A stretch of DNA of 64,000 bases from Candidatus Enterococcus courvalinii (GTDB lineage: Bacteria; Bacillota; Bacilli; Lactobacillales; Enterococcaceae): contig NZ_JAFLWI010000001.1 in NCBI RefSeq assembly GCF_017315945.1, forward strand, positions 124,001-188,000, written 5' to 3'. Positions 35,291 through 44,553 of this stretch are shown one piece after another; position 1 is the first letter of the stretch; every line of letters begins with the position of its first letter. The notes beneath the pieces are model-generated. The model ran no database searches. It saw nothing but the letters and a program-made list of their open reading frames with translations, and had not been told where the DNA came from. The position numbers and the translations under genes are program-made.

Positions 35291-36589
35291 TTACTCAAAT
35301 AATGTCGTTGTCATTTCATCGTACACTTCATCAAAACGTTGATAGATTTCTTGTAATGAAAAGCTTTTTTCTTTACGATCTGCCATTGACTTCACATTAA
35401 TTGTTTGGTTCTTTAGTTCGTCTTCTCCAAGTACTAGCACTAATTTGGCATTTGCTTTGTCAGCTGTCTTGAACTGGGCTTTTGCTTTACGATTCATGAC
35501 ATCACGATCTGCAGAAAAGCCAAAGTTACGAATCGCTTGGACGACTTTTAATGCTTCAAGATTTGTGGCTTCACCAATCCCAACCACGTAAGCATCTAAT
35601 TCATTTAAGGCTGGAATAACTACTTCTTCTGCTTCCATGGTTAACAAGATACGTTCGATGCCCATTGCAAAACCAAATGCTGGTGTTTCTGGTCCACCAA
35701 GCTCTTCTACCAATCGATCATAGCGACCACCCGCACAAATCGTTGCTTGAGCACCCATTTTTGGCGCATCACTCATAATTTCAAAGATAGTATGTGTATA
35801 GTAATCCAGGCCACGAACCATATTGCTATCAATTTCATAAGGGATTTCTAGTGCATCTAACATAGCTGTCACAGTTTCAAAATGGGTTTTAGCTGATTCA
35901 CTTAAATAATCCAAAATCGAAGGTGCGTCTGCAACAAATTTTTGGTCTCGTTTATCTTTACTATCAAGAACACGCAAAGGATTTTGATGTAAACGTCGTT
36001 TTGAGTCTTCACTTAATTCATTTTCAACTGGTTCTAAATAATCAATCAACGCTTGGCGATAAGCCTGTCGTGTTTCTTGATCGCCTAGAGAATTGATGAC
36101 CAAACGAATTTGTGTGATGCCTAGCTGTTTGAAAAAGTCTAGCGCCATTGCCATACTTTCAACGTCTGTTGCTGGATTATCGGAACCAAATGCTTCCACA
36201 CCAATTTGATGGAATTGACGCAAACGTCCTTTTTGAGGACGTTCATAACGGAACATCGGCCCCATGTAAAAAGTTTTATAAGGTTTAGCAAACTCTGGTC
36301 CAAATAATTTATGTTCTACAAATGAACGAACAATTGGAGCCGTTCCTTCTGGACGTAAAGTTACATGACGATCGCCTTTGTCGTAAAAATCATACATTTC
36401 TTTTGAAACGATATCGGTCGTATCTCCTACACTACGTGAGATAACTTCATAATGTTCAAAAATCGGCGTGCGAATTTCATTGTATTGATAATCTCTAAAT
36501 AATAAGCGTGCTGTTTCTTCAATAAATTGCCATTTTTCTGATTCACCTGGCAAAATATCATTCGTTCCTTTTGGTCGTTGGAAGTTCAT
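35291..36589 (-). CDS. hisS: Histidyl-tRNA synthetase
   Basis: A 432-residue class II HisRS. It begins [17 protein letters not shown], with motif 2 [19 protein letters not shown] (about 112-130). The histidine motifs are [13 protein letters not shown] (about 262-274) and [16 protein letters not shown], and a C-terminal anticodon domain ends the protein. First gene of hisS-aspS, controlled by an upstream T-box leader. GGAGAG precedes ATG 36589. Confidence 0.97.
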   Translation of the reverse strand: MNFQRPKGTNDILPGESEKWQFIEETARLLFRDYQYNEIRTPIFEHYEVISRSVGDTTDIVSKEMYDFYDKGDRHVTLRPEGTAPIVRSFVEHKLFGPEFAKPYKTFYMGPMFRYERPQKGRLRQFHQIGVEAFGSDNPATDVESMAMALDFFKQLGITQIRLVINSLGDQETRQAYRQALIDYLEPVENELSEDSKRRLHQNPLRVLDSKDKRDQKFVADAPSILDYLSESAKTHFETVTAMLDALEIPYEIDSNMVRGLDYYTHTIFEIMSDAPKMGAQATICAGGRYDRLVEELGGPETPAFGFAMGIERILLTMEAEEVVIPALNELDAYVVGIGEATNLEALKVVQAIRNFGFSADRDVMNRKAKAQFKTADKANAKLVLVLGEDELKNQTINVKSMADRKEKSFSLQEIYQRFDEVYDEMTTTLFE

Positions 36590-36628
36590 ACATCTCTCTC
36601 CTTTTTATGTAACTAAGTGAAAATAAAA

Positions 36629-36835
36629 AAATTCACCCCTGTTCACAATGAACAAGGGTGAATGAAAGTCATACACGGTACCACCTAATTTTGAAAGATT
36701 GCTCTTTCCTCTCACGAATAACGCTCGTACACGGGACGGCTTTGCACGCGTCCATCTCCAGAGTGTCTTTTCGGTAACCAACTCTTGAATCATTTTCAGC
36801 CTCGATGATTCTCTCTATCTAAAAAGTATAGGTAA
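36629..36835 (-). promoter_or_regulatory. T-box leader of hisS-aspS
   Basis: On the minus strand, the conserved T-box core AGGTGGTACCGTG is at about 36674-36686. It is preceded by a stem III-like GAAAGA/TCTTTC hairpin and followed by a strong terminator stem (36631-36645 with 36649-36663, then seven T). Uncharged tRNA would favour the alternative antiterminator. Upstream hairpins (for example GAATCAT/ATGATTC near 36786-36812) belong to the stem I region. I could not place the specifier codon with confidence, so whether it reads tRNA-His or tRNA-Asp is open. A candidate -35 TTGACT lies near 36896-36901. Confidence 0.88.
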
Positions 36836-37007
36836 CTTACTCGCTCTTTCAGTGATTTTTTATATTACCTACAACTTACTAAAAACACTTCACAAAGTCA
36901 AGAATATTTGCCCTAAAAGTTAAACAAGCCTCTTCCATTTTTCAAAAGACAATTTATTTTCGCATTTCTTCTGTTTGTTTTAAACTGAAACAAAGGAGGA
37001 ATTCAAC

Positions 37008-37955
37008 ATGGCAGAAGTAAGAATCGGACATTCTCAAGTATATGCAGAACAACTTGGGTTAGGAACAAATGCTGTTGGCGGACACAATTTATTTCCTCAT
37101 TTAGAGGATGAAGTGGGTAAACAAATCATTCGAACAGCACTCGATAATGGCATCAATCTTCTTGATACGGCTTACGCCTATGGTTTTGGGCGCTCAGAAG
37201 AACTGATTGGTGAAGTCTTAAAAGAAAAAGAATATGATCGTTCACGTATCATCATCGCAACTAAAGCAGCTCATGACCCAAACAATTCTGGAAAATTTAA
37301 TAATACACCTGAATTTTTGAATCAAGCTGTTGAAGATGCACTAAAAAGACTACAAGCAGATTATATTGATATTTTTTATATTCATTTTCCAGACGAAAAA
37401 ACACCAAAAAACGAAGCAATTGCTGCTTTGCATCAATTAAAAGAAGCTGGAAAAATTCGAGCAATCGGTGTTTCAAACTTTTCTTTAGCACAATTAAAAG
37501 AAGCTAACCAAGAGGGATACGTAGATATCGTTGAAGATCATTACAGTTTGATTCAACGAGAGGCGGAGAGAGAACTTTTCCCTTATATCAAACAACATAA
37601 AATTAGTTTTGTCCCTTATTTTCCACTAGCTTCAGGTTTATTGACTGGGAAATACCAGCTTGGACAACCACTTTCATTTTCTAAAGGAGATCTCCGATTA
37701 AAGCAGCCAAATTTTCAAGGTGAACGTTTTGAAAAAATTATTCACACTGTTGAGCAACTTCGCCCACTTGCAGCGAACTATCAAACAAACATTGCTCAAT
37801 TGGTCTTAGCATGGTATATGAAAAATCCAGCTGTCTCTGTCGTAATTCCCGGTGCAAAAAAACCTGAACAAGTCTCAAGTAATGCTCAAGCTTTAGACAT
37901 CCATTTAACAAATGCAGATTATCAACAAATTGATCAGCTATTTGCAGAATTTTAA
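37008..37955 (+). CDS. Aldo/keto reductase family oxidoreductase
   Basis: A 315-residue NADPH-dependent TIM-barrel oxidoreductase. The catalytic tetrad region shows LLDTAYAYGFGRSE (Asp/Tyr near residues 50-55), IIATKAA (Lys, about 85) and DIFYIHFPD (His, about 125). GVSNFS and the C-terminal VVIPGAKKPEQVSSN form the cofactor site. Closest in layout to the YqkF/IolS/YhdN type; the substrate is unknown. CAAAGGAGGAATTCAAC gives a strong ribosome-binding site before ATG 37008. Single gene. Confidence 0.92.
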   Translation: MAEVRIGHSQVYAEQLGLGTNAVGGHNLFPHLEDEVGKQIIRTALDNGINLLDTAYAYGFGRSEELIGEVLKEKEYDRSRIIIATKAAHDPNNSGKFNNTPEFLNQAVEDALKRLQADYIDIFYIHFPDEKTPKNEAIAALHQLKEAGKIRAIGVSNFSLAQLKEANQEGYVDIVEDHYSLIQREAERELFPYIKQHKISFVPYFPLASGLLTGKYQLGQPLSFSKGDLRLKQPNFQGERFEKIIHTVEQLRPLAANYQTNIAQLVLAWYMKNPAVSVVIPGAKKPEQVSSNAQALDIHLTNADYQQIDQLFAEF

Positions 37956-37981
37956 TCAAAAATAGAAGTTCTTTTTCAATT

Positions 37982-38016
37982 AAGCCGTAGATTTTAGTAG
38001 ATAAAATCTACGGCTT
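37982..38016 (+). terminator. Terminator of the aldo/keto reductase gene
   Basis: A perfect 15-bp stem (37982-37996 with 38002-38016), with T residues in and after the 3' arm. Confidence 0.85.
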
Positions 38017-38146
38017 TCTACGTCATCTTTAAGCTAAAAAAGCTTTACTATATGAAAACGCTGCCAATGGCTAGGCGGTGAACTAACGGTGGATCGTAGT
38101 TATTGCATTTTTCTATAGTCAATTCAATACTGGAAAAAGATACTAC

Positions 38147-38266
38147 TTATTTTTCGTCATACTTCCCGTCTTTGCTAAATAAAAAATAAACTAATATTCC
38201 AAAACCTACTAGTGCAACAATACTTCCGACAATGGGAACCCAGTTAGCATACTCACTTGCTAACAT
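38147..38266 (-). CDS. Small single-pass membrane protein (39 aa), unknown function
   Basis: ATG 38266 has GGAGGAG 8 nt upstream and opens 39 codons. The product has a short N-terminus (MLASEYANWVP), one hydrophobic helix (about 12-31) and a charged C-terminus ending SKDGKYDEK. The same frame is open for another 20 codons upstream and reads as a further hydrophobic stretch (LLAGGFLFVGGAIL), but it has no start codon. Instead an ATG in another frame at 38316, with AGGAGGGG before it, reads only MKTY. So this is either a real small protein with a leader peptide, or the remains of a roughly 58-residue two-helix protein broken near its start. Confidence 0.5.
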   Translation of the reverse strand: MLASEYANWVPIVGSIVALVGFGILVYFLFSKDGKYDEK

Positions 38267-38320
38267 AAGTATCGCTCCTCCAACAAATAAAAAACCACCC
38301 GCTAATAAGTTTTCATTAAG

Positions 38321-38370
38321 CCCCTCCTATTTGTATATTTATACATCAGTATAACATAGAAATATACAAA
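38321..38370 (-). promoter_or_regulatory. Promoter with flanking inverted repeat for the small membrane ORF
   Basis: Minus strand: extended -10 TGTTATACT lies near 38347-38355, and AGGAGGGG is at 38321-38328. An 11-bp perfect inverted repeat, TTTGTATATTT (38330-38340) and AAATATACAAA (38360-38370), brackets the -10. Within it TGTATA-TT-TATACA (38332-38345) is itself a dyad. This looks like an operator. Confidence 0.5.
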
Positions 38371-38642
38371 ACTTTATCACCTTGCATCACACAGCTTTTG
38401 GCAAAAATACCACACGAGTAAGTTAAACGATAGGAAACATAAATTGACATAGACTCGATTTCTATGACGAAGAACTGTGTTGTCTTCATTGAATTTAATG
38501 TTCCCAGATTGATTGCAAACTTTACAAATCTCTTCTGTTTTTTAGTCGTCGTTCCAACAAATGACAGAAAAGCACATTCACCAATAACTTTATCAATGCA
38601 CTATGCAAAATTACTTTCAAATTTAAAGTACAAATAAAAAAT
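38371..38642. other. Intergenic DNA with no confident gene
   Basis: The minus strand has an open frame of about 80 codons without a start or ribosome-binding site (roughly 38352-38604). No recognisable family motif. It may be a decayed gene or chance. Confidence 0.4.
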
Positions 38643-38681
38643 AAAAGCCAACATTAGCATCTACCTGCCATGTCGACTTTT
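38643..38681 (-). terminator. Probable terminator of relA-dtd
   Basis: AAAAGCCAACAT (38643-38654) pairs with ATGTCGACTTTT (38670-38681) with two mismatches. On the minus strand it exits into TTTTATTTTTTATTT. Confidence 0.6.
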
Positions 38682-38724
38682 ATCTTAACTATTTTAGTGA
38701 TTAAGAGAGACCTTACTCCTATTT

Positions 38725-39171
38725 TTATTTATTTTGGGAGTCAATTACAATGGTTACGGGACCGTCATTTACTAAAGAAACATCCATATCTTCACCAAAT
38801 TTACCAGTTGAAACTGGAATCCCACGTTGTTTCAAACCAGTATTAAATGCTTCGTATAATGGGATAGCTGTTTCCGGACGTGCAGCAGCAATAAAACTTG
38901 GCCGATTGCCTTTTTTAGTATCTGCAAACAGCGTAAATTGTGAAATACTTAAAATCTGACCACCAATATCTTCAATACTTGTGTTCATCTTGCCTTGTTC
39001 ATCCTCAAAAATACGCATTTGCGCGATTTTTTTGACCAAATAATCCACATCATTTTGGGTATCTGTTTCATGGATACCTAATAAAATTAATAACCCTTGA
39101 TTGATCTTGCCGATTTCTTGGCCATTGATCGTAACTGCCGCCCGGCTCACTCGTTGAATGACTGCTCGCAT
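38725..39171 (-). CDS. dtd: D-aminoacyl-tRNA deacylase
   Basis: A 148-residue Dtd. It begins [17 protein letters not shown], with the active-site [17 protein letters not shown] (about 77-93) and the cross-subunit GlyPro motif region [11 protein letters not shown] at the C-terminus. It removes D-amino acids (and glycine) mischarged on tRNAs. ATG 39171 follows GAGAGGGAAG; the frame's preceding TTG is ignored. It lies 22 nt after relA, the standard Firmicutes rel-dtd pair. Confidence 0.96.
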   Translation of the reverse strand: MRAVIQRVSRAAVTINGQEIGKINQGLLILLGIHETDTQNDVDYLVKKIAQMRIFEDEQGKMNTSIEDIGGQILSISQFTLFADTKKGNRPSFIAAARPETAIPLYEAFNTGLKQRGIPVSTGKFGEDMDVSLVNDGPVTIVIDSQNK

Positions 39172-39193
39172 CAAATCTTCCCTCTCTTCACAT

Positions 39194-41407
39194 TTATCCG
39201 TTCATCCGACGTACACTATAGACATCTGGAACAGACTTGATTTTATCTACAATACTTTTTAGGTGTGTTAAGTTCTGGATTCCTACCGTTAAATGGATTG
39301 TTGCCATCTTATCTTTATTCGTACGTGCTTCCACACTATTAAGATTTTTTGTCATAGAATTAACTGTTTGCAAAACATCATTTAATAGTCCTGAACGATT
39401 GTAGCCATAGATTTCTAGGTCAGCATCATATTCTTTTTTAGAATTTGAAGTATCTTCCCATTCTACTTCAATTAATCGTTCTGCAACATTCGGTTTATCT
39501 GATTGAACATTTGGACAATCACGACGATGAATGGAAATCCCTCGCCCTTTGGTAATATAGCCAACGATATCGTCTCCCGGAACTGGATTACAACAACGAC
39601 TAATACGAATAAGCAAGTTTTCAACACCTTGAATCACCACGCCACCTTCATGACGAACCTTCATTTTTTCTGGTTCTTTTTTCGGTTGGTTCATCAATTC
39701 GTCGGCTTCTTGTTTTTGTTGCTCGATTTTTTGTTCACGACGTTCTTTTTCAGTCAATCGATTTGCCATTGTTAATGGACTAATTTCCCCATAACCCACG
39801 GCTGCATAAATATCATCTTCATTATTGTAATTAAATCGATCTAAGACTTCTTGCAATTTTTCTTTGGTCAAAATATCTTTTGGCAAGAAACCAAGATCAG
39901 AAATACATTTGGTCACTGATTCATGACCTTTGGTAATATTTTCTTCACGATCTTGTGCCTTGAAGAAACGTTTGATTTTATTCTTTGCTTTGCTCGTTGC
40001 AACAATTTTTAACCAATCACGGCTCGGACCAAACGAATTAGGTGAAGTTAAGATTTCAATGATATCACCATTTTTCAATTTATAATCCAATTGAACCATT
40101 TTGCCATTCACTTTTGCACCAGTTGTCTTGTTCCCAATATCAGTATGGATGCTATAAGCAAAATCCAATGGTCCAGATCCTTTAGGAAGCTCGGTTACAT
40201 CTCCTTTTGGTGTAAAAACATAGACTTTATCACTGAAGATATCCCCCTTGACGCCTTCCATAAAGTCAGATGCATCATAACTTTCGTCTTGCAATTCGAT
40301 GATTTCATGGAACCAACTTAATTGCTTCGTCATTCCGTCAGGTTCTACTTTATCATTTTTTCCTTCTTTGTAAGCCCAGTGTGCCGCAACCCCAAATTCT
40401 GCAATTTCATGCATTTCTTGCGTACGAATTTGAATTTCAACAGGGTTGCCCGCTGGACCAATCACTGTCGTATGCAAAGATTGATACATGTTCGCTTTTG
40501 GCATAGCAATGTAATCTTTGAATCGTCCAGGCATTGGTTTCCACTTCGTATGGATCGCACCTAAGACCGCATAACAATCTTTGATTGAATCAACAATTAC
40601 TCGGATAGCCAGTAAATCATAGATTTCGCTAAATTGTTTCTTCTGGTCTTTCATTTTTCGATAGATCGAATAAATATGCTTTGGGCGACCATAAATTTCT
40701 GCATAGATCCCTAGTTCTTCTGTCGCTACTCGAATATCTTCTACAGTTGCATTCACATACTGCTCGCGTTCTTCACGTTTTGTTCGCATCAAATGAACGA
40801 TTCGATAGTATTGTTTTGGATTAAGGTAGCGTAAAGCAGTATCTTCTAATTCCCATTTGATTCGACTAATCCCTAAACGATGTGCTAACGGCGCATAGAT
40901 TTCTAATGTTTCTTGTGCAATTCGACGTTGCTTATCTTCCCGTAAATGTTTTAGTGTACGCATGTTATGAAGACGGTCGGCCAATTTCACCATGATTACG
41001 CGTAAATCTTGTGCCATTGCTAGCAACATTTTACGATGATTTTCTGCTAATTGTTCTTCATGAGATTTATATTTTATTTTCCCTAATTTAGTAACGCCAT
41101 CAACCAACATGGCTACATCGTCACCAAATTCTTCTCGTAAATCATCCAATGTCACTTCTGTATCTTCAACTACATCATGTAAAAATCCTGTTGCTACAGT
41201 GTGTGGATCCATTTTCAATTCAGCTAAGATCCCAGCAACTTGGATCGGATGAATAATATAAGGCTCTCCAGATTTCCTAAATTGTCCATCATGCGCTGCT
41301 GTTGCATAATCACATGCTTTTTGTACAAATGCAACATGGTCCGGTCCCATATATTTGCTAACAAGCGCAATAACGCCAGGACCTGTTAAAATTTCTTCTT
41401 TTGACAT
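39194..41407 (-). CDS. relA: Bifunctional (p)ppGpp synthetase/hydrolase Rel (RSH)
   Basis: A 737-residue long RSH enzyme. HD hydrolase (about 50-155) has [12 protein letters not shown] and [12 protein letters not shown]. Synthetase (about 240-350) has [12 protein letters not shown] and [14 protein letters not shown] (about 395-455) starts [15 protein letters not shown] Cys/His zinc-finger region ([17 protein letters not shown]) and a C-terminal ACT domain (about 660-737) follow. Intact HD and synthetase residues suggest both activities, so this would be the ribosome-linked stringent enzyme complementing RelQ. The transcript leader is about 250 nt long. Confidence 0.96.
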   Translation of the reverse strand: MSKEEILTGPGVIALVSKYMGPDHVAFVQKACDYATAAHDGQFRKSGEPYIIHPIQVAGILAELKMDPHTVATGFLHDVVEDTEVTLDDLREEFGDDVAMLVDGVTKLGKIKYKSHEEQLAENHRKMLLAMAQDLRVIMVKLADRLHNMRTLKHLREDKQRRIAQETLEIYAPLAHRLGISRIKWELEDTALRYLNPKQYYRIVHLMRTKREEREQYVNATVEDIRVATEELGIYAEIYGRPKHIYSIYRKMKDQKKQFSEIYDLLAIRVIVDSIKDCYAVLGAIHTKWKPMPGRFKDYIAMPKANMYQSLHTTVIGPAGNPVEIQIRTQEMHEIAEFGVAAHWAYKEGKNDKVEPDGMTKQLSWFHEIIELQDESYDASDFMEGVKGDIFSDKVYVFTPKGDVTELPKGSGPLDFAYSIHTDIGNKTTGAKVNGKMVQLDYKLKNGDIIEILTSPNSFGPSRDWLKIVATSKAKNKIKRFFKAQDREENITKGHESVTKCISDLGFLPKDILTKEKLQEVLDRFNYNNEDDIYAAVGYGEISPLTMANRLTEKERREQKIEQQKQEADELMNQPKKEPEKMKVRHEGGVVIQGVENLLIRISRCCNPVPGDDIVGYITKGRGISIHRRDCPNVQSDKPNVAERLIEVEWEDTSNSKKEYDADLEIYGYNRSGLLNDVLQTVNSMTKNLNSVEARTNKDKMATIHLTVGIQNLTHLKSIVDKIKSVPDVYSVRRMNG

Positions 41408-41664
41408 ACAAACCGATCCCCCTTTCGTTTCGATAGCAAAACAGGAGAGGCATCTGAAATCACAATTTCTAAATTTCAGCTAACTGGTATAAAGAATTCG
41501 TTTTTCCACGAAAGGTATTAAAAAATAACTCCGAAAAAACAACGCATCATCACACAAAAACCTAAAAATGATTTCTGGTGCCTTTTGTCAATTTCATCGG
41601 AGCTAGTTAATTTGACCCAACCTCTTTTTATTTTTTATCGGACTCTTAAACGGTTATTGTTACC
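41408..41664 (-). other. Long 5' leader of relA
   Basis: Between the promoter -10 (41665-41670) and the relA start lie about 250 transcribed nucleotides without an ORF of note. One hairpin is clear, CTGAAAT/ATTTCAG around 41451-41481. No known riboswitch motif recognised. Confidence 0.45.
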
Positions 41665-41693
41665 ATTATACAAATTGTCGTTTCTTTTTTCAA
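41665..41693 (-). promoter_or_regulatory. Promoter of relA-dtd
   Basis: Minus strand: TTGAAA (41688-41693), 17-nt spacer, TATAAT (41665-41670). Near consensus. Confidence 0.8.
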
Positions 41694-41713
41694 TTCTATC
41701 ATGTGCAAATTTA

Positions 41714-42343
41714 TTAAGAAAAGTTCAGATGACTCATTGCGATTCTTGTCACCCCATTCGCAACTAATTTTTTCTTTTCCTGAGGTGTAATTTTATGAAC
41801 ATTTACCGTTAATGCCAGTTTAGCCCTCGTATCTGATCTGAAAATTTCTGCTAGACGCAAAGCCTCTTGATATGGCAAATCTTCACCTAACGATAGACGC
41901 GTCCACCCTAATGGTTTCATGGCACGCTCAAATTCAACTAACGTCAGTTCCTTCACTTGGCGTGTGTCCAAATAAAAGCTTAGTTTCCCATTGCTTAAAG
42001 CTAGAGAGAACAACGACTCACGTAATTCTTTCACTCGAACTGGGTGTTCAAAAATATCTGCTACGTTCACACAAACTTCAAGAAACCTTGCTCCTGCTTG
42101 ATAAGCATGTGCGGCTTCAAAAACCTTTTTTTCCACCGTGCTTGCTCCCAATGGGAAGTCAATGACACTCCCTATTTGGATCGTTGAATCTGCTAAAAGA
42201 TACTTTACTCGTGCAATTTGAGTAGGCAAAACAACAAATTCCGTTGCGCCTCCTGCAACTAAACGGTACACCCTCTCTTTTAACAAGTCATCACTCATTT
42301 GATGATCCAATAATCGTACACGAATGGACTCCCTATTTTCCAT
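41714..42343 (-). CDS. DeoC/DERA-like aldolase-fold protein lacking catalytic lysines
   Basis: A 209-residue TIM-barrel-like protein. Its pattern follows deoxyribose-phosphate aldolase: FVVLPTQI, IGSVIDFPLGAST (matching IGSVIGFPLGA), then FLEVCVNV (for EIDMVINI) and VTRIAMS (for ATRIGTS). The Schiff-base block VKTSTGF appears as TRLSLGE, so Lys is Arg, and the second Lys block (VKASGG) is LALTVNVHK. The reaction is therefore unlikely, and it may be a binding or regulatory relative. ATG 42343 follows AGGTG and overlaps the rsmE stop by 11 nt; a GTG three codons earlier is possible. Last gene of MPG-DUF3013-prmA-rsmE. Confidence 0.65.
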   Translation of the reverse strand: MENRESIRVRLLDHQMSDDLLKERVYRLVAGGATEFVVLPTQIARVKYLLADSTIQIGSVIDFPLGASTVEKKVFEAAHAYQAGARFLEVCVNVADIFEHPVRVKELRESLFSLALSNGKLSFYLDTRQVKELTLVEFERAMKPLGWTRLSLGEDLPYQEALRLAEIFRSDTRAKLALTVNVHKITPQEKKKLVANGVTRIAMSHLNFS

Positions 42344-43100
42344 CCTGTTCACCTAATAATTCCCATTGATAGCTCGCGGCACTCAGTAAATATAATGGCG
42401 CTGTTTCTGTTCGCAAAATTCTGGGTCCTAAACCACAAAGGATTGCACCTTCTGCAGATAGTTTTGCTACTTCATCCGGCGTCAATCCGCCTTCTGGTCC
42501 AAAAATTGCCAAAATACGTTGTCCTGCACCCGATTTTTGTAAGGCTTGTGCTAAGTTTGCTAATTCGCCTTGCTTAGCTGACTCTTCGTAGGCAACTAAC
42601 ACATAATCATAGGTAGAAATTTTTTGATAAAACGCATTGGCTGTACTCAACAATTCTACTTGTGGTACTACTTGGCGATGTGATTGTTCTGCAGCTTCTT
42701 GAGCAATTTTTGCTAAACGTTGTTGCCGCTTATTCCGCTTCTTTTCATCCCATTTAACAACCGATGTCTTTGCCGGAAAGCCAAGAAATGCGTGTGCCCC
42801 AAGTTCCGTTCCTTTTTGCACAATCCAGTCTAGTTTTTCACCTTTTGGATACCCACTTGCAATAGTGATCATACTTGGCAACTCTTTTTGCCCTTGTTCT
42901 TTCATTACCTCTTTTAATTCAACCTCATTTTCTGTGATAGCAATAATTTCAGCAATGATAGCCACTTGGTCACTGAAAGCTAAGTAAACGCGATCTTCTC
43001 GCGTCATACGCATAACGCGAGTTATATGATGATACGGTTCGCCGACTAATACAAAATGATCTTTTTGCTGATACGGTTCCTCCAAAAAATAACGTTGCAT
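42333..43100 (-). CDS. rsmE: 16S rRNA (uracil1498-N3)-methyltransferase RsmE
   Basis: A 255-residue SPOUT methyltransferase. The N-terminal PUA-like domain (about 1-70) includes HHITRVMRM. The knot carries IQK-type VQKGTELGAHAFLGF, EAAEQSHRQVVP (about 128-139), AIFGPEGGLTPDEVA and LGPRILRTETAPLYLLSAA. It methylates U1498 in the decoding region. It follows prmA directly with no gap, the usual prmA-rsmE pair. Confidence 0.96.
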   Translation of the reverse strand: MQRYFLEEPYQQKDHFVLVGEPYHHITRVMRMTREDRVYLAFSDQVAIIAEIIAITENEVELKEVMKEQGQKELPSMITIASGYPKGEKLDWIVQKGTELGAHAFLGFPAKTSVVKWDEKKRNKRQQRLAKIAQEAAEQSHRQVVPQVELLSTANAFYQKISTYDYVLVAYEESAKQGELANLAQALQKSGAGQRILAIFGPEGGLTPDEVAKLSAEGAILCGLGPRILRTETAPLYLLSAASYQWELLGEQDGK

Positions 43101-44048
43101 TTAGTCCACCTCAGGTTTTTTCAAAATAATTGCATACCAATCTTTTTGTTGGAAAATTTGATCGACTACAAATCCTTGTGCCTCCATGGCATCAATTACC
43201 ATTTGTTTTTTATCTTCAATAATTCCAGAGACAACCAACGTTCCTGTTTGCTTTAATAAACGCCATGCATCAGGGATCATCAATAAAATAATATCAGCTA
43301 AAATATTGGCAACAATTACATCACTCTCAATTTCTATCCCATTCAATAAATCATTAGCTGAAACATGGACATCTTTAGCGATTTCATTCATATCCATATT
43401 TTCTTTTGCTGAACGGACAGCTACGTCATCAAGATCGTACGCATAAACATCTTTTGCACCTAAATATTTAGCAGCAATACTTAACACGCCTGAACCTGTA
43501 CCAACATCTAGTACCGTTTCACCACCACGTAAAACAGATTCTAATGCTTCCAAAGTTAGCAATGTTGTTGGATGTGTTCCTGTTCCAAAAGCCATACCTG
43601 GATCTAAAGTAATAATTTTTTCCATTGGATCTTGTGTCGTATAATTTTCCCAGCTTGGAGCAACCGTCAACATTCTCGTAATGCGAACAGGATGATAGTA
43701 TTTTTTCCAAGCCGTTGCCCAGTTACTCTCCTCCACTTCACTAACCGTTACAATATTTTTTCCAATGGCCAAGCCAAACTCAGGTAATTGTGTCACACGG
43801 TCTTTGATAAAAGGTAAGATTTCTGGTAAGAAAATTGTTTCTGGAAAGTATGCCATAACCAACGCGCCTTCAGTTAATGAAGTGAAATCAGCTTTATCTA
43901 AGATTTCACCATATTGGTCTGATTTAAAATTCTCAACGTCAAGTGCATCTTCGATAGCCACACCACTGGCTCCTGCTTCCATTAAAATATTGGCAACCGC
44001 TTCAACTGCTTCACTTGCTGTTTCTACTTTGACTTCGTTCCATTTCAT
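43101..44048 (-). CDS. prmA: Ribosomal protein L11 methyltransferase
   Basis: A 315-residue SAM-dependent lysine methyltransferase. The N-terminal L11-binding domain (MKWNEVKVETASEAVEAVANIL) is followed by the catalytic domain, with DPGMAFGTGTHPTT (about 170-183), VLDVGTGSGVLSIAA (about 196-210) and NILADIILLM (NxLA motif). ATG 44048 follows AAGGAG and matches the family N-terminus; the longer frame to 44120 overlaps DUF3013 and is not used. Confidence 0.96.
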   Translation of the reverse strand: MKWNEVKVETASEAVEAVANILMEAGASGVAIEDALDVENFKSDQYGEILDKADFTSLTEGALVMAYFPETIFLPEILPFIKDRVTQLPEFGLAIGKNIVTVSEVEESNWATAWKKYYHPVRITRMLTVAPSWENYTTQDPMEKIITLDPGMAFGTGTHPTTLLTLEALESVLRGGETVLDVGTGSGVLSIAAKYLGAKDVYAYDLDDVAVRSAKENMDMNEIAKDVHVSANDLLNGIEIESDVIVANILADIILLMIPDAWRLLKQTGTLVVSGIIEDKKQMVIDAMEAQGFVVDQIFQQKDWYAIILKKPEVD

Positions 44049-44061
44049 CGTTATCGACTCC

Positions 44062-44553
44062 TTAATAACTTGGATAAGGTAAATAAGTTGTTGTATTTTG
44101 TTCTTGCTGTTTCTTTTCAACTAACTGTGCTAGCTGTTGGTTGTCCCAATGTAATTCAAAAATCACATCTTCATCGTCTGCATCTAAAAAGTCCAACAGA
44201 TCGCTTTGTCCCTGGTCCAATACATCCTTTAAGTAATCAATAATTGCATCTACAACCGCTTTTTCCAATCCTTTTTTACCTTCATAAGGAATAACTGCTA
44301 AGTAGTCCTCTTCGTCAAATGAAGATTTTTGTGGATTAAAAAGTAAAATGCCATCCTCAAACTCAATGATTTCTTCTTCAGAAATAACACCTTTTGCATC
44401 ATCGATTTCTAAAAGTGCTTTGTTTTCCGCAAATAAGCGCACAACTATTTCAATCGTATGGTTCTTTGTATCCCAATCTAATGCGACATCATAAGTATCA
44501 ATGTTTTTTTCAATGGACTCATCCAAATAACTCAATAAATTATTTTTTTTCAT
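44062..44553 (-). CDS. DUF3013 family protein
   Basis: A 163-residue acidic protein of a family restricted to Lactobacillales and usually found beside prmA. No transmembrane segment or catalytic motif is visible. The middle is rich in Asp/Glu (SDLLDFLDADDEDVIFELHW). Function unknown; the position between the MPG glycosylase and prmA suggests cotranscription. Its start overlaps the glycosylase 3' end by 14 nt. Confidence 0.8.
   Translation of the reverse strand: MKKNNLLSYLDESIEKNIDTYDVALDWDTKNHTIEIVVRLFAENKALLEIDDAKGVISEEEIIEFEDGILLFNPQKSSFDEEDYLAVIPYEGKKGLEKAVVDAIIDYLKDVLDQGQSDLLDFLDADDEDVIFELHWDNQQLAQLVEKKQQEQNTTTYLPYPSY

Noticed and set aside
36605-36793. 62-codon ORF upstream of hisS
   Set aside because: It lies inside the T-box leader and its terminator, so the sequence is explained by RNA structure.
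38352-38604. Open frame of about 80 codons on the minus strand upstream of the small membrane ORF
   Set aside because: No start codon or ribosome-binding site and no recognisable motif, so I list it only as possible remnant.
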